The notes: generated by a model from the letters alone, not told the origin. Counted from the first letter of the stretch, positions 17,453-27,570 are shown. The stretch: 64,000 nt of DNA from Palleronia rufa (GCF_000743715.1 NZ_JQEY01000001.1:307406-371405); one strand, 5' to 3'. Numbers and translations: made by a program.

Positions 17453-18839
17453 AGCGCAGGACCGCGCCGGGGTTCATGATGGCCAGGGGGTCGAGGGCGG
17501 ACTTGATCGCGCGCATCGCCGTCAGCCCGGCCGGGTCGCCATAGCGCTCCAGTTCGGCCACCTTGAGCCGCCCGATGCCGTGTTCGGCCGAGAATGAGCC
17601 GTCGCGGGCGGCCACCTCCTCGTCCACGATGGCGCGCAGGTCGGCCGCCCGGCCCTGCTCGTCGGACGTGCGCCGGCCTTCGGCGGGAAACAGGTTGTAG
17701 TGCAGGTTTCCGTCGCCCAGATGCCCGAAGCAATTGATGCGCAGGTCCGTCTCCGCGCGCAGCCTGGCCGAGCAGCGCGCGATGAAATCGGGGATCGTTG
17801 AGAGCGGCAGGGAGATGTCGTTGGAGACGATCGCGCCGATGCGCCTGTTGGCCTCCGGGATGGTCTCTCGCACGGCCCAGAGATCGCGCCGCTGGGCCTC
17901 GCTCTGGGCGATCACGCCGTCGCTGACCAGGCCGGCGCCGTGGCCTTCGGCGAAGAGATCCTCCAGCCGGGTCTGCGGATCCTCGCCCGGGCCGAGGCCG
18001 AGCTCCAGCAGCACCGACCAGTCCGGCGCCGCATCGAAGGGCAGCCGGACCGGCAGGCCCGTCTCCGCCAGGAACCGCATCCCCTGCCCCGACATCAGCT
18101 CGAAGGCCGAGACCCCGCCCCCCGCCTGCGCCATGGACAACAGGTCCAGCGCGGCCCCGGGGTCGCGCACCGCCAGCATCGCCGTGCCGGCGCGCGCCGG
18201 GACCGGATGCAGCCTGAGGGCCGCGGCGGTGATGACGCCCAGCGTGCCCTCCGCCCCGATCAGCAGGCCGCGCAGGTCGTAGCCGGTGTTGTCCTTCCTG
18301 AGCCGCTTCAGCCCGTGCAGGATCTCTCCCGACGGGAGCACCGCCTCCAGCCCCAGGCAGAGCTCGCGCGCGTTGCCGTAGCGCAGCACGTTCACCCCGC
18401 CGGCGTTGGTGGCCAGGCACCCGCCGATCCGCGCCGTGCCCTCCGAGGCGAGCGACAGTGGAAACAGCAGGCCGGCGTCGGCGGCGGCGTTCTGAATGTC
18501 GGCCAGGATGCAGCCCGCCTCTGCCACCATGACGTTTTCGGCCGGGTGGACGGCGCGGATCGCGGTCATGCGCTCCAGCGACAGCAGGATGGGGGCGGCG
18601 TCGGGCATGGTCTGGCCGCCGACCAGCCCGGTGCCGCCGCCCCAGGGCACCACGGCGATGCGCCTCTCGCCGGCGAAGCGGATCACGCGGGCGACCTCTG
18701 CGGTGTCGCGGGGGGCGACCACGGCACCGGCGCTGCCCGCCCAGGTGCCGCGCGGTTCGGTCAGATAGGCCGGGCCCGCCTGGCGCAGGGCGCCGTCCGA
18801 CAGGACGCCGGCCAGATCGTCCAGCCAGGGAGCGGTCAT
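17451..18839 (-). CDS. FAD-linked oxidase, GlcD / D-2-hydroxyacid dehydrogenase type
   Basis: FAD-dependent dehydrogenase of the GlcD, D-lactate and D-2-hydroxyglutarate dehydrogenase family. The 462 residues contain a PCMH-type FAD-binding domain (about 30-210; PWGGGTGLVGGQ, GGCLATNAGGVNVLRYG and LIGAEGTLGVIT) and a C-terminal oxidase domain with CFGHLGDGNLHYN and FSAEHGIGRLK, where metal and substrate ligands lie. No companion GlcE/GlcF genes are present, so a stand-alone D-lactate or D-2-hydroxyglutarate dehydrogenase is more likely than glycolate oxidase. Its ATG overlaps the stop of the metallo-beta-lactamase-fold gene by four bases. Confidence 0.9.
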   Translation of the reverse strand: MTAPWLDDLAGVLSDGALRQAGPAYLTEPRGTWAGSAGAVVAPRDTAEVARVIRFAGERRIAVVPWGGGTGLVGGQTMPDAAPILLSLERMTAIRAVHPAENVMVAEAGCILADIQNAAADAGLLFPLSLASEGTARIGGCLATNAGGVNVLRYGNARELCLGLEAVLPSGEILHGLKRLRKDNTGYDLRGLLIGAEGTLGVITAAALRLHPVPARAGTAMLAVRDPGAALDLLSMAQAGGGVSAFELMSGQGMRFLAETGLPVRLPFDAAPDWSVLLELGLGPGEDPQTRLEDLFAEGHGAGLVSDGVIAQSEAQRRDLWAVRETIPEANRRIGAIVSNDISLPLSTIPDFIARCSARLRAETDLRINCFGHLGDGNLHYNLFPAEGRRTSDEQGRAADLRAIVDEEVAARDGSFSAEHGIGRLKVAELERYGDPAGLTAMRAIKSALDPLAIMNPGAVLR

Positions 18840-19663
18840 TCCGCGCGCAGGAACGCGGGCCGGAGCGCGATGACCGTGGGCCGGTCCGGCAGGGTCCGCA
18901 GGCTGATTTCCAGAGAGCTTTCGTCGCGCATCTCGACGGTGAAGTCCTTGGAGATGCCGTCCAGGAACCGTCCCAGCGTCGGCGTTGCGAACCAGTGCAT
19001 CGGGATGACGACCGACGATTTCAGCCGCCCCAGCACGCGGATCATCGTCGGCAGGTCGACGGTCATGCCGCCGTCCACCGCCGCCATCACCACGTCGAGC
19101 CGGCCGAGCGCGGCGTATTGCGCCTCATCGGGTTCGTGGTGGAGATGGCCCAGATGGCCGATGCACAGGCCCGCCGCCTCGAACACGAAGATGGAGTTGC
19201 CGAATTTCTCGACCCCGCCCATGCCCGAGCGGATGTCGGTGGCGACGTTGCGCACGAACATGTCGCCCAGCTCCAGGCGGTGCCGGGCCGGGGTCTCTCC
19301 GTCGCCCCAGCCTTCCAGCACGTTGGGGATCCGCGGATCGGGCCGGAGCGTCCAGTGCGAGGAATGGGCGTAGTTCATGGTGGCGATGTCGGGGACGAAA
19401 TCGACGCTGCCGAGAAAGCCGTTGTAGTCGGTCACGGCGGTGGTGCCGTCGGGCGCCTGGATCAGGAACATCGAATGGTCGAGATAGCTGAGCCGGACGG
19501 TGTAATCCTCCAGCGGGGCGCGCCAGTCGGCCTGCTGCAGGTAGGTCAGCCCCGGGGCGGATTCGGCGATGGCGATGCAGTGGCTCTGGCGCTCCTGCGC
19601 GGCGGCCGGCAGGGCGAGCGCCCAGAGGGCAAGGGCGGCGACGGGCGTGAGGCGACTGGTCAT
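18836..19663 (-). CDS. Exported metallo-beta-lactamase-fold protein
   Basis: A 275-residue protein with a clear signal peptide (MTSRLTPVAALALWALALPA, cleavage near AAAQ), hence periplasmic. The body resembles UlaG-like MBL-fold hydrolases: LSYLDHSMFLIQAPDGTTAVTDYNG takes the position of the first strands, HLGHLHHEPDEAQYAALGRLDVVMAAVDGG the middle, and VVIPMHWF the final metal strand. The canonical HxHxDH motif is not intact, so metal binding and activity are uncertain. The gene is translationally coupled (ATGA) to the FAD oxidase downstream; a joint role in organic acid metabolism is inference. Confidence 0.82.
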   Translation of the reverse strand: MTSRLTPVAALALWALALPAAAQERQSHCIAIAESAPGLTYLQQADWRAPLEDYTVRLSYLDHSMFLIQAPDGTTAVTDYNGFLGSVDFVPDIATMNYAHSSHWTLRPDPRIPNVLEGWGDGETPARHRLELGDMFVRNVATDIRSGMGGVEKFGNSIFVFEAAGLCIGHLGHLHHEPDEAQYAALGRLDVVMAAVDGGMTVDLPTMIRVLGRLKSSVVIPMHWFATPTLGRFLDGISKDFTVEMRDESSLEISLRTLPDRPTVIALRPAFLRAE

Positions 19664-19740
19664 GGCGGACCCTCCCGCGCCGATCCTAGCGCGAAGCGCG
19701 CCGTGCCGCCACATCCGCGTGGGCCCGCGGTGTCGCAGGG

Positions 19741-20325
19741 TCAGCCGGCACCGGTGCGGCCGCGCCGGTCCGACCTGAGGTTGGAATAGAGCACATGGGT
19801 GCGCCAGCGTCCGGCGATCTGCAGGTAGCTCTGGGCGACCCCCTCGTACTTGAAGGCGGAGCGTTCCAGCACCGCGCGGGAGGCGGCGTTCTCCGGCAGG
19901 CAGGCGGCCTCGATCCGGCTGAGGTCGAGCCGGTGGAAGGCGTGGTGGACGACGCCCTCGATCGCCTCGCGCATGTAGCCGTGGCGGGCGTGCGCCTCTC
20001 CGGTCCAGTAGCCCAGCGTGCCCGATTGCGCCGGTCCGCGGCGGATGTTGTCGAGCGTGATGGCGCCCAGCAGGTCGCCGGTGTCGCGGCGGAACATGAA
20101 CAGCGGCAGCGCGGTTTCGCCGCGCACCGACCGCTGCGCCCAGTAGACGCGGTTGGTGAAGCTCTTGCGCGACAGGTGATCGGCGGCCCAGGTCGGCTCC
20201 CACGGCTGGAGGAACGCGCGGGAGGCCCGGCGCAGGTCGGTCCAGGCGCGGAAGTCGGAATGTTCGGGCGGGCGCAGGGTCATCCGGTCCGTCTCGATCC
20301 GGAACCCCCGGCGCAGCAGCCGCAT
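19741..20325 (-). CDS. RimJ-like GNAT N-acetyltransferase
   Basis: GNAT-fold acetyltransferase of the RimJ/RimL group, which acetylate ribosomal protein N termini. It has 194 residues with LRPPEHSDFRAWTDLRRASRAF at the N terminus, GAITLDNIRRG, the acetyl-CoA segment YMREAIEGVVHHAFHRL and ENAASRAVLERSAF. The precise target is not determined by sequence. The ATG shares a base with the stop of the M16 peptidase (TGATG), continuing the thrC-M16-rimJ operon typical of Rhodobacterales. Confidence 0.9.
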   Translation of the reverse strand: MRLLRRGFRIETDRMTLRPPEHSDFRAWTDLRRASRAFLQPWEPTWAADHLSRKSFTNRVYWAQRSVRGETALPLFMFRRDTGDLLGAITLDNIRRGPAQSGTLGYWTGEAHARHGYMREAIEGVVHHAFHRLDLSRIEAACLPENAASRAVLERSAFKYEGVAQSYLQIAGRWRTHVLYSNLRSDRRGRTGAG

Positions 20326-21587
20326 CAGGCCGCGAGCCGGGCGCCGAGCTCTTCGAGACCCGGTGCGCCGTCCACCGGCCCGTAGAGCGCCATGGCGACC
20401 CGCCCGCCGGAGGCCAGCGCCGCGCCGTAGCGGCGCACGTCGTCCACCGTCACCGCCTCCATCCTGGCGACGGTCTCTTCCAGGGCCGGGATCCGGCCCC
20501 AGATCGACAGCAGCCGCGCCAGCCGCTCGGCCCGGCTGGAGGCGCTTTCCAGACCCATCAGCAGACCGGCCTTGAGCTGGGCGCGGGCGCGCTCGATCTC
20601 GGCCGTCGAAAAGGCGTCGGCGGCGCGCCGGACCTCATCCACGGTGACCCGCGCCAGCCCGGCGATCTCTTCGGCGGAGGTGCCGGCATAGACGGTCATC
20701 ATGCCGCTGTCGTCATAGGCGCCCGCCTGGCTGAAGATCGAATAGCACAGGCCGCGGCGTTCCCTGAGTTCCTGGAACAACCGCGAGGACATGCCGCCGC
20801 CCAGCGCCCCGGCGTGGATCTGGGCGGTGTAGAAATCGGCGTCCCGGTAGGACGGCGCCTCGAACCCCAGTGTAAAATGCACCTGTTCGAGCGCCCGGGT
20901 CTCGCGCCGCTCGCCGCCGATGAACCGCGCGGGCTCTGCGCGAAGGGTCTCCCGCGGGACCATGGCGCCGAAGGCGGCTTCGGCGAAGCGCACGATGGCG
21001 TCGTGATCGACGGCACCGGCGGCGGCCAGGATCAGATCCCCGGGCCCGTAGCGTTCGGCCACGAAGCCGGACAGATCGGCGCGGGAGAAATGTTCGACCC
21101 GCTCGGAGGGGCCCAGGATCGACCGGCCGATGGGCTGGCCGGGATAGGCGGCCTCTTGCAGCCAGTCGAACACGATGTCGTCGGGCGTGTCGAGCGTCTG
21201 GCCGATCTCCTGCAGGATCACGCCGCGCTCGATCTCTATCTCGCGGGGGTCGAACACGGGGTTCAGCACGATGTCCGAGATCACGTCGAGCGCCAGCGGC
21301 ACGTCGGCCTTCAGCACGCGGGCGTAATAGGCCGTCATCTCGCGGCTGGTGTAGGCGTTGATATAGCCGCCCACGTCCTCGATCTCTTCGGCGATCTGCA
21401 GGGCGCTGCGCCGCGCCGTGCCCTTGAACGCCATGTGTTCGAGGAAATGCGCGATGCCGTTCTGTTCGGCGCGTTCGTGGCGGCCGCCGGCGGTGACCCA
21501 GACGCCGACGCTGGCGCTTTCGAGGCCGGGCATGTGCTCTGTCACGACGCGCAGGCCGTTGGGCAGGGTGTGGAGGTGGACGGTCAA
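20325..21587 (-). CDS. M16-family zinc metallopeptidase
   Basis: Processing-peptidase-like protease of 420 residues. The inverted zinc motif HxxEH is present in HFLEHMAFKG, and the distal glutamate in EIERGVILQEI, so it should be active, unlike the inactive partner subunits of the family. The C-terminal half has FYTAQIHAGALGGGMSSRLFQELRE, the usual M16C signature. The start is TTG at 21587, overlapping the thrC stop by four bases (TTGA), so it depends on thrC translation. The substrate is unknown; location is probably cytoplasmic since no signal peptide is seen. Confidence 0.94.
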   Translation of the reverse strand: MTVHLHTLPNGLRVVTEHMPGLESASVGVWVTAGGRHERAEQNGIAHFLEHMAFKGTARRSALQIAEEIEDVGGYINAYTSREMTAYYARVLKADVPLALDVISDIVLNPVFDPREIEIERGVILQEIGQTLDTPDDIVFDWLQEAAYPGQPIGRSILGPSERVEHFSRADLSGFVAERYGPGDLILAAAGAVDHDAIVRFAEAAFGAMVPRETLRAEPARFIGGERRETRALEQVHFTLGFEAPSYRDADFYTAQIHAGALGGGMSSRLFQELRERRGLCYSIFSQAGAYDDSGMMTVYAGTSAEEIAGLARVTVDEVRRAADAFSTAEIERARAQLKAGLLMGLESASSRAERLARLLSIWGRIPALEETVARMEAVTVDDVRRYGAALASGGRVAMALYGPVDGAPGLEELGARLAA

Positions 21588-22963
21588 GCGATGCGGTCCT
21601 CGATCAGGGACTGGAGGGCGGGGATGTCGTTGGCGACGCGCGTCACCCGTTCGGGCCGGTCGAAGAGGTCCGCCATGCGCGGCGGCAGCGCCGGGCGCTG
21701 GCCGGTGGCGGCCTCGACCGCGTCGGGAAACTTCGCCGGATGGGCGGTGGCCAGCGTGACCATGGGGCTGGCGCCGATGTGCTCCTCGGCCACCTTCACG
21801 CCGACCGCCGTATGGGGGCAGAGCGTCTGGCCGGTGCGGCGGTGCATGTCGCGGATGGTGGCGCGGGTCTCTTCCTCCGACGCGCGGCCGGAGGCGTAGG
21901 TGTCGCGCAGGGATCCCAGCGCGCCCTGGCTGACGGCGAACCCGCCGTCGGACTTCAGCTCATCCATGAGCTGGGCCACGGCGCGCCCGTCGCGCCCGTA
22001 GGCCATGTAGAGCGCCCGCTCGAAGTTGGAGCTGACCTGGATGTCCATGGAGGGGCTGATGGTGGGTTCGACCCCCTCCTTGCGGTGGTCGCCGGTGAGG
22101 ATGGTGCGGTGCAGGATGTCGTTGCGGTTGGTGGCGATCACCAGCCGGTCGATGGGCAGGCCCATGCGCCGCGCGATGTCGCCCGCGAAGATGTCACCGA
22201 AATTGCCGGTGGGCACCGTGAAGCCGACGGCGCGGTGCGGCGCGCCGAGGCTGACGGCGGCGGAGACGTAATAGACCACCTGCGCCAGCACCCGCGCCCA
22301 GTTGATGGAGTTGACCGCCGTCAGCCCCACCCGGTCGCGGAACGCGCCGTCGCCGAACATCTCCTTCACCGCGGCCTGGCAATCGTCGAAATCGCCGTCC
22401 ATGGCCAGTGCGTGGACGTTGGATTCGGCCGGGGTGGTCATCTGCCGGCGCTGCACGTCCGAGACGCGGCCGTGGGGAAAGAGGATGAAGCACTCGACGT
22501 TGTCGAGGCCGCGGAACGCCTCTATCGCCGCCGATCCGGTGTCGCCGGAGGTGGCGCCGACGATGGTGATCCGCTGGCCCCGCCGGCGCATCGCGTCCTG
22601 GAAGAGCTGGCCGATCAGCTGCATGGCGAAGTCCTTGAAGGCCAGCGTCGGCCCGTGGAACAGCTCCAGCAGGAAGTGGTTCGGGCCGAGCTGGACCAGC
22701 GGCGCGCGGGCGTCGTGGCCGAACCCGGCATAGGCGCGGCCGATCAGGTCCGACAGCCGCGACTCCGCCATGCCGGTGAAGGGCCGGATAACGCGCAGCA
22801 CGATCTCTTCGTAGGGCCGCCCGGCGAGGTCGGCGATGGCGGCGGCGTCCATCCGCGGGATCTCTGCCGGCACGTAGAGGCCGCCGTCGCGGGCCAGACC
22901 CGCCAGCATCGCGTCCTCGAAGCCGAGCGCGGGCGCCGTGCCGCGGGTGGAATGGTACTGCAT
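21584..22963 (-). CDS. thrC: Threonine synthase
   Basis: PLP enzyme converting O-phosphohomoserine to threonine. The 459-residue product starts MQYHSTRGTAPALGFEDAML, has the PLP lysine in LAFKDFAMQLIGQLF, the phosphate-binding GATSGDTGSAAIEAF, and ends with the small C-terminal domain typical of class 2 enzymes. The open frame extends far upstream into surf1 but homology fixes the ATG at 22963. It is placed directly after surf1 (8 bases) and overlaps the M16 gene. Confidence 0.96.
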   Translation of the reverse strand: MQYHSTRGTAPALGFEDAMLAGLARDGGLYVPAEIPRMDAAAIADLAGRPYEEIVLRVIRPFTGMAESRLSDLIGRAYAGFGHDARAPLVQLGPNHFLLELFHGPTLAFKDFAMQLIGQLFQDAMRRRGQRITIVGATSGDTGSAAIEAFRGLDNVECFILFPHGRVSDVQRRQMTTPAESNVHALAMDGDFDDCQAAVKEMFGDGAFRDRVGLTAVNSINWARVLAQVVYYVSAAVSLGAPHRAVGFTVPTGNFGDIFAGDIARRMGLPIDRLVIATNRNDILHRTILTGDHRKEGVEPTISPSMDIQVSSNFERALYMAYGRDGRAVAQLMDELKSDGGFAVSQGALGSLRDTYASGRASEEETRATIRDMHRRTGQTLCPHTAVGVKVAEEHIGASPMVTLATAHPAKFPDAVEAATGQRPALPPRMADLFDRPERVTRVANDIPALQSLIEDRIA

Positions 22964-22971
22964 CGCTGTCC

Positions 22972-23640
22972 TCAATCGGTCCGGGAGGCCATACGCCAGC
23001 CGAGGAACCCTGTCATCCCCGCCCAGAGCGCCGCGAGCGAGAACCAGGTGATCGCATAGCCCAGGTGGTCGTTGGGGATGCCCTGCGGCGACACCGGGAG
23101 CGGCGTGACGCCGGGTACCGGGGGGTTGAGGTCGCGGGCGACGATCAGCACCGGCTCCGTGCCCAGCGCGTCGGACATGAGGGCGACGTCGCGGGCGAAC
23201 CAGATGTTGCGGTCGCGCTCCGGCGCCGGGGTGAAGCCGTCGGTCTCCCGCGGCCAGTCGAGGTTGCCCAGGACCGTCAGGCCGAGCGCGCCGCGAGAGG
23301 GCGTCTTGTCGGCGGTGCGGATGAACCCGAGGTCGAGAAGCACGCGCCGCCCGCCGGTCTCGAACGGGGCGACGACGCGGTAGCCCGGGCCGGTCTCGGC
23401 GCTGGAGGTCAGGACGTGAAGCTCTGCCCCGGTGGTGCGCCCGGCCGCCCGGACCGGCAGGTAGCGGTCGGTCTGCGGGTCCGGCGCGGCCGGAAGCGGC
23501 ACAGGGTCCGCGGCGATGCCGGCGCGGATCTCCTCCAGCAGGGCGGTCTTCCAGGTCAGGCGCTGGACCTGCCAGGCGCCCAGCGCCAGCAGCAGGGCAA
23601 GGCCGCCCAGCCCGATCACCGCCAGACCGATCCACCGCAT
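22972..23640 (-). CDS. SURF1-family cytochrome oxidase assembly protein
   Basis: SURF1 helps insert heme a into subunit I of aa3-type cytochrome oxidase. The 222-residue protein has one membrane helix at each end (LGGLALLLALGAWQVQRL and the C-terminal WFSLAALWAGMTGFLGW) with a periplasmic domain between, including the GAWQ..R..WK signature. The frame extends upstream in reading but the ATG at 23640 precedes the first helix. It is positioned after ctaE as in other Rhodobacterales oxidase clusters. Confidence 0.92.
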   Translation of the reverse strand: MRWIGLAVIGLGGLALLLALGAWQVQRLTWKTALLEEIRAGIAADPVPLPAAPDPQTDRYLPVRAAGRTTGAELHVLTSSAETGPGYRVVAPFETGGRRVLLDLGFIRTADKTPSRGALGLTVLGNLDWPRETDGFTPAPERDRNIWFARDVALMSDALGTEPVLIVARDLNPPVPGVTPLPVSPQGIPNDHLGYAITWFSLAALWAGMTGFLGWRMASRTD

Positions 23641-23710
23641 GGCAACTCTCCGAATGGGGCGGGCCGGCACGCCGCGCCGCCCCGGGACGCCGATCACCGG
23701 GTGCGTGGGG

Positions 23711-24502
23711 TCAGGACCCCCAGATGTAGATGGAGGCGAAGAGGAACAGCCAGACCACGTCCACGAAGTGCCAGTACCAGGCCGCGGCCTCGAACCCGAT
23801 GTGCTTTTCGGGGGTGAAATGGCCGGCGCGGACGCGCAGGTAGCACACGAAGAGGAAGATCGTGCCGATGATGACATGGGCGCCGTGGAAGCCCGTGGCC
23901 ATGAAGAAATTGGCGCCGTAGATGTTGCCCGAGAAGCCGAACGCCGCCTCGGAGTATTCGTAGGCCTGGAACGTGGTGAAGAGCAGGCCCAGCAGCACCG
24001 CGATGATGATGCCGTTGGCCAGGTCCTTGCGGTTGTTCTCATGCACCAGCGCGTGGTGCGCCCAGGTCGCCGCCGCGCCCGAGCAGAGCAGGATCAGCGT
24101 GTTGATGAGCGGCAGGTGCCAGGGGTCGAAGGTCTCGATCGACGGGGGCGGCCACTGGCCTTCGGAGAAGGTCTGCATCGGGTACATGGCGTGCTTGAAG
24201 AACGACCAGAACCAGGCGGCGAAGAACATGACCTCTGACATGATGAACATGATGAAGCCGTAGCGCAGGCCGATGCGGACCACCGGCGTGTGGTCGCCGA
24301 CGTTCGATTCCTGGATCACGTCGGACCACCAGGCGACCATCGCGTAGAGCACGATGGCAAGGCCGATGAAGAACATGTAGAGGGTGATGCCCTTCATCCA
24401 CAGGACCGCGCCGAACAGCATGACGAACGCGCCCACTGCCGCCACCAGCGGATGCAGCGACGGGGGCAGGATGTGGTAGTCGTGGTTCTTTTCGTGCGCC
24501 AT
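23711..24502 (-). CDS. ctaE: Cytochrome c oxidase subunit III (aa3 type)
   Basis: Integral membrane subunit III of the proton-pumping aa3 oxidase. The 263 residues form seven membrane helices with conserved segments [12 protein letters not shown] and [14 protein letters not shown]. The gene lies downstream of ctaG with 23 bases between. Subunit I (ctaD) is not in this window, the normal situation in Rhodobacterales where it lies elsewhere. Confidence 0.95.
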   Translation of the reverse strand: MAHEKNHDYHILPPSLHPLVAAVGAFVMLFGAVLWMKGITLYMFFIGLAIVLYAMVAWWSDVIQESNVGDHTPVVRIGLRYGFIMFIMSEVMFFAAWFWSFFKHAMYPMQTFSEGQWPPPSIETFDPWHLPLINTLILLCSGAAATWAHHALVHENNRKDLANGIIIAVLLGLLFTTFQAYEYSEAAFGFSGNIYGANFFMATGFHGAHVIIGTIFLFVCYLRVRAGHFTPEKHIGFEAAAWYWHFVDVVWLFLFASIYIWGS

Positions 24503-24525
24503 TTCGTCCCTCGAAGGTGGTCTTT

Positions 24526-25092
24526 TCAGTTGGTCCCGAGCGCCGCCTGCCGGTCGTCTTCGGGCAGGTCGATCTCATAGAACGTGTAGGACAGCGTGAT
24601 GTGTTTCACAAACTTCGCGTCGCGGTCGTCGACGATGGCGGGATCGACGTAGTAGGTCAACGGCATCTGCACCCGCTCACCGGGCTGGAGCACCTGTTCG
24701 GTGAAGCAGAAGCAGTCGATCTTGGTGAAGAACTCGCCCGCGTAGAAGGGTGCGACGTTGTAGCTGGCCTGCCCCGCGACGGGGCGGTCGGTGGGGTTGT
24801 AGGCCTCGTAGAAGGCGATGCCGGTCTCGCCGATCTTCAGTTCGACCTCACGCTCCACGGGGCGGAACTCCCACGGCATCCCGGCCTCCGTGGTCGCGTC
24901 GAAGCGGATCTTGATGGTGCGGTCCAGCACGGTGTCGGAGCCGGCGGTGGCGGTGTTGGTCGTGCCGCCATACCCCGTGACCTGGCAGAACCAGGTGTAG
25001 ATCGGCACCGCCGCCCAGGCCATGGCGCCCATGAACACGATCACCCCCAGGGTCGAGAGCAGGGTCTTGGTCTTGCCGTCCATTCTGGTCAT
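24526..25092 (-). CDS. ctaG: Cytochrome c oxidase assembly protein CtaG (Cox11)
   Basis: Copper chaperone that builds CuB in oxidase subunit I. The 188-residue protein has one N-terminal membrane helix ([20 protein letters not shown]) and a periplasmic beta domain with the copper motif CFCFTEQ. ATG codons at 25092 and three codons later are both possible; the first overlaps the stop of the upstream small gene by four bases and is preferred. It is part of the ctaC-ctaB-small gene-ctaG-ctaE run. Confidence 0.95.
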   Translation of the reverse strand: MTRMDGKTKTLLSTLGVIVFMGAMAWAAVPIYTWFCQVTGYGGTTNTATAGSDTVLDRTIKIRFDATTEAGMPWEFRPVEREVELKIGETGIAFYEAYNPTDRPVAGQASYNVAPFYAGEFFTKIDCFCFTEQVLQPGERVQMPLTYYVDPAIVDDRDAKFVKHITLSYTFYEIDLPEDDRQAALGTN

Positions 25093-25280
25093 TTCTCATC
25101 CCTTTCGCCGGGCAGGATTTCCGGCCGCACCACGCTGTCGAAGGCCTGCATCTCACCCAGTTGCCTGACCTTGACCACCGTCAGCCCGAACACCACGCCG
25201 ATGAGCGCGACCAGGACCAGCCCGACCCCGAAATTGCGGGAACGGCGGCGGCGATGCAGTTCATGCTCGGCCCGGATCAT
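25089..25280 (-). CDS. Small CoxF-like membrane protein
   Basis: A 63-residue protein with a basic N terminus ([11 protein letters not shown]), a single membrane helix ([20 protein letters not shown]) and a short polar tail. Small genes in this exact position, between ctaB and ctaG, are known in Alphaproteobacteria as CoxF. It is coupled on both sides by ATGA overlaps with ctaB and ctaG. The function is not established; a role in oxidase assembly is inferred from position. Confidence 0.82.
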   Translation of the reverse strand: MIRAEHELHRRRRSRNFGVGLVLVALIGVVFGLTVVKVRQLGEMQAFDSVVRPEILPGERDEK

Positions 25281-26209
25281 GCGAATACCCCGTATGTGCG
25301 CAGCACGGCATCGGCCAGAAGCGCGCCGAAGTGGACGAAGAGATAGAGCAGAGAGAAGCGGAAGAACGCCTTTTCGGCCCTGTAGTTGTCGGCCTCGGCC
25401 ATGCCCTCGTCCCGGCGCAGGATCTCCCACGCGCCCTTGAGGAACCAGGCGTTCAGCGCCACGGCGGTCACCAGATAGACCGGACCGCCCGCCGCGGTGA
25501 AGCCCAGCCAGACGGCGAAGGCGGCCAGCACGGCGGTATAGGCGAAGATGTGGCGGCGCGTGGCCGGACGGCCGTGGGTGACCGTCAGCATCGGCACCCC
25601 CGCGTCGTCGTAGTCGGAGCGCATGAACAGCGCCAGCGCCCAGAAATGCGGCGGCGTCCACAGAAAGATGAGCGAGAACATCAGCACCGATTCCAGGCTG
25701 ACCGACCCGGTGGCCGCGACCCAGCCGATCATCGGCGGAAAGGCCCCGGCGGCCCCGCCGATGACGATGTTCTGCGGCGTCGATCGCTTCAGCCACATGG
25801 AATAGACCACCACGTAGAAGAAGATGGTGAAGGCCAGAAGCGCCGCGGCGGCCCAGTTGGTCGCCAGCCCCAGCATCGCCACCGAGAAACCAGACAGCGC
25901 CAGGCCGATGGCCAGCGCCTCCTGCCCGGTGACCCGGCCCGACGGAATCGGGCGCTTGCGGGTCCGCTTCATCACCGCGTCGATGTCGGCGTCCCACCAC
26001 ATGTTCAGCGCCCCGGAGGCGCCGCCGCCCACGGCGATGAACAGGATCGCGGACAGGGTGACGAACGGGTGCGGCAGCACCGGCGCGACCAGCATCCCCA
26101 CAAGGGCGGTGAACACGACCAGCGTCATCACGCGCGGTTTCAGCAGGGCGAAGTAATCGCCGAACTGGGCTTCGTACGCGTCGTCCATGGCGGTCGTGAC
26201 GTCGGTCAT
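25277..26209 (-). CDS. ctaB: Protoheme IX farnesyltransferase (heme O synthase)
   Basis: Adds the farnesyl chain to protoheme, the first step to heme O/A for the oxidase. The 310-residue polytopic protein has the UbiA-type motif [19 protein letters not shown] in the first cytoplasmic loop and a matching second acidic loop ([10 protein letters not shown]). About eight to nine helices are visible. It follows ctaC by 26 bases and overlaps the CoxF-like gene. Confidence 0.95.
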   Translation of the reverse strand: MTDVTTAMDDAYEAQFGDYFALLKPRVMTLVVFTALVGMLVAPVLPHPFVTLSAILFIAVGGGASGALNMWWDADIDAVMKRTRKRPIPSGRVTGQEALAIGLALSGFSVAMLGLATNWAAAALLAFTIFFYVVVYSMWLKRSTPQNIVIGGAAGAFPPMIGWVAATGSVSLESVLMFSLIFLWTPPHFWALALFMRSDYDDAGVPMLTVTHGRPATRRHIFAYTAVLAAFAVWLGFTAAGGPVYLVTAVALNAWFLKGAWEILRRDEGMAEADNYRAEKAFFRFSLLYLFVHFGALLADAVLRTYGVFA

Positions 26210-26235
26210 CCTGCGGTCCCCTGCTTCGGGGCGGC

Positions 26236-27357
26236 TCAGTTGCCGCCGGCCTCGCCCTCGGTCTCACCCTCGTCCGGCACCAGCCGGGCGGCGGGTTGCT
26301 CCGCGCCGTCCCCGTCGGCGGGGGCCACTGCGCCAGCGTCCCCGCCTTCGGGCGCCTGCGTGTCGCCACCCGTCCCGGCGGCGTCGCCGGACGATCCGTC
26401 CCCGGCGTCCCCGGCGGCGGTCAGTCCGCCCTGGCCTTCGGTGCCGTCGCCCTGCTGCGCGGCGGCGGCGGCGGCGTCGGCCACCTGGCGCGGTGTGCCG
26501 CCGTATTCGGCGATGGCCCAGTCGAGCCAGGCCTCATACTCCTGCTGGCTCACCACCTTCACGGTGATCGGCATGAAGGCGTGGGAGATCCCGCAGAGCT
26601 CGGAGCACTGGCCGAAATAGACGCCCTCTTCCTTGGCCTCGAACCACAGTTCGGCCAGACGGCCCGGGATGCCGTCCTGCTTCACGCCGAAGGCCGGAAC
26701 GGTCCAGGAGTGGATCACGTCGGCCCCCGTCACCTGCACCACCACCGTGCTGTTGACCGGCACGACCATGGCGGTGTCGGTGGCCAGCTTGAACTCATCC
26801 TCCGAATAGCCGGCCTCCTGAAGCTGCGCGCGCACCTCGTCGGTCAGGCGGTTGTCGCCCCCGGTGGCGGGCGAGCCGATCATGTAGCTGTCGAAGGCCA
26901 CGTCGTTGTCGGGATACTCGTAGCCCCAGTACCACTGGTAGCCGACCGCCTTCACCGTCACGTCCGCCTCCGGGATCTCCTGCTGCTCGAACAGGACCGG
27001 CAGGGAGAAGGCGCCGATGAAGATCAGGATCACGATGGGCACGATGGTCCACGCGATCTCAACCGGTGTGTTGTGGGTGAAGGCCTTTGGCTCCGGGTTG
27101 GCGCGGCGGTTGTAGCGCACCAAAACGACGCCAAGCAGCCCGATGACGAAGATCGTGATGGCGGTGATGATGATGAGCACCATCCCGTCGAGCCATTGCA
27201 GATCCTCCGCGATCTTGGTGGCGGCGTTCTGGAAGTCGATCCCGCCGGGCTTCGGGGCGCCGAGGATCGGAAGGTCGCCGATCGGATTGCCCTCCTGCGC
27301 GGCGGCCGGGGCGGCGACGAGCGGGAACATGGCGGTGAGAAGGTGGCGTGCGCGCAT
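26236..27357 (-). CDS. ctaC: Cytochrome c oxidase subunit II (aa3 type) with long C-terminal tail
   Basis: Subunit II carries the CuA centre that takes electrons from cytochrome c. It has a signal peptide, two membrane helices (residues about 55-75 and 95-120), a cupredoxin domain with the CuA ligands in [12 protein letters not shown] and the upstream HSWTVP histidine. After the core domain the last roughly 75 residues are a low-complexity Ala/Gly/Asp/Gln/Glu tail with no fold, likely periplasmic and disordered. It heads the oxidase operon and is divergent from tldD. Confidence 0.95.
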   Translation of the reverse strand: MRARHLLTAMFPLVAAPAAAQEGNPIGDLPILGAPKPGGIDFQNAATKIAEDLQWLDGMVLIIITAITIFVIGLLGVVLVRYNRRANPEPKAFTHNTPVEIAWTIVPIVILIFIGAFSLPVLFEQQEIPEADVTVKAVGYQWYWGYEYPDNDVAFDSYMIGSPATGGDNRLTDEVRAQLQEAGYSEDEFKLATDTAMVVPVNSTVVVQVTGADVIHSWTVPAFGVKQDGIPGRLAELWFEAKEEGVYFGQCSELCGISHAFMPITVKVVSQQEYEAWLDWAIAEYGGTPRQVADAAAAAAQQGDGTEGQGGLTAAGDAGDGSSGDAAGTGGDTQAPEGGDAGAVAPADGDGAEQPAARLVPDEGETEGEAGGN

Positions 27358-27570
27358 CGGATGGTCCTGTTCGGCTCTGGCCGGACCCGGACATGCGCGG
27401 CGATCGACCCCGCGCGGACCCGGTCCGTAGGAAACTCATCGCTTAGAACCATATCGCGGCCATGACGGCAAGTCGCGGCGTTGCGGCTTAGTGCCACCTT
27501 GAACGCGCCTTATGGATTCCCGGCCGCCCGCCTCCTACCTGTAGCGCGTGCCGCAATCCCCGGAGATCCC

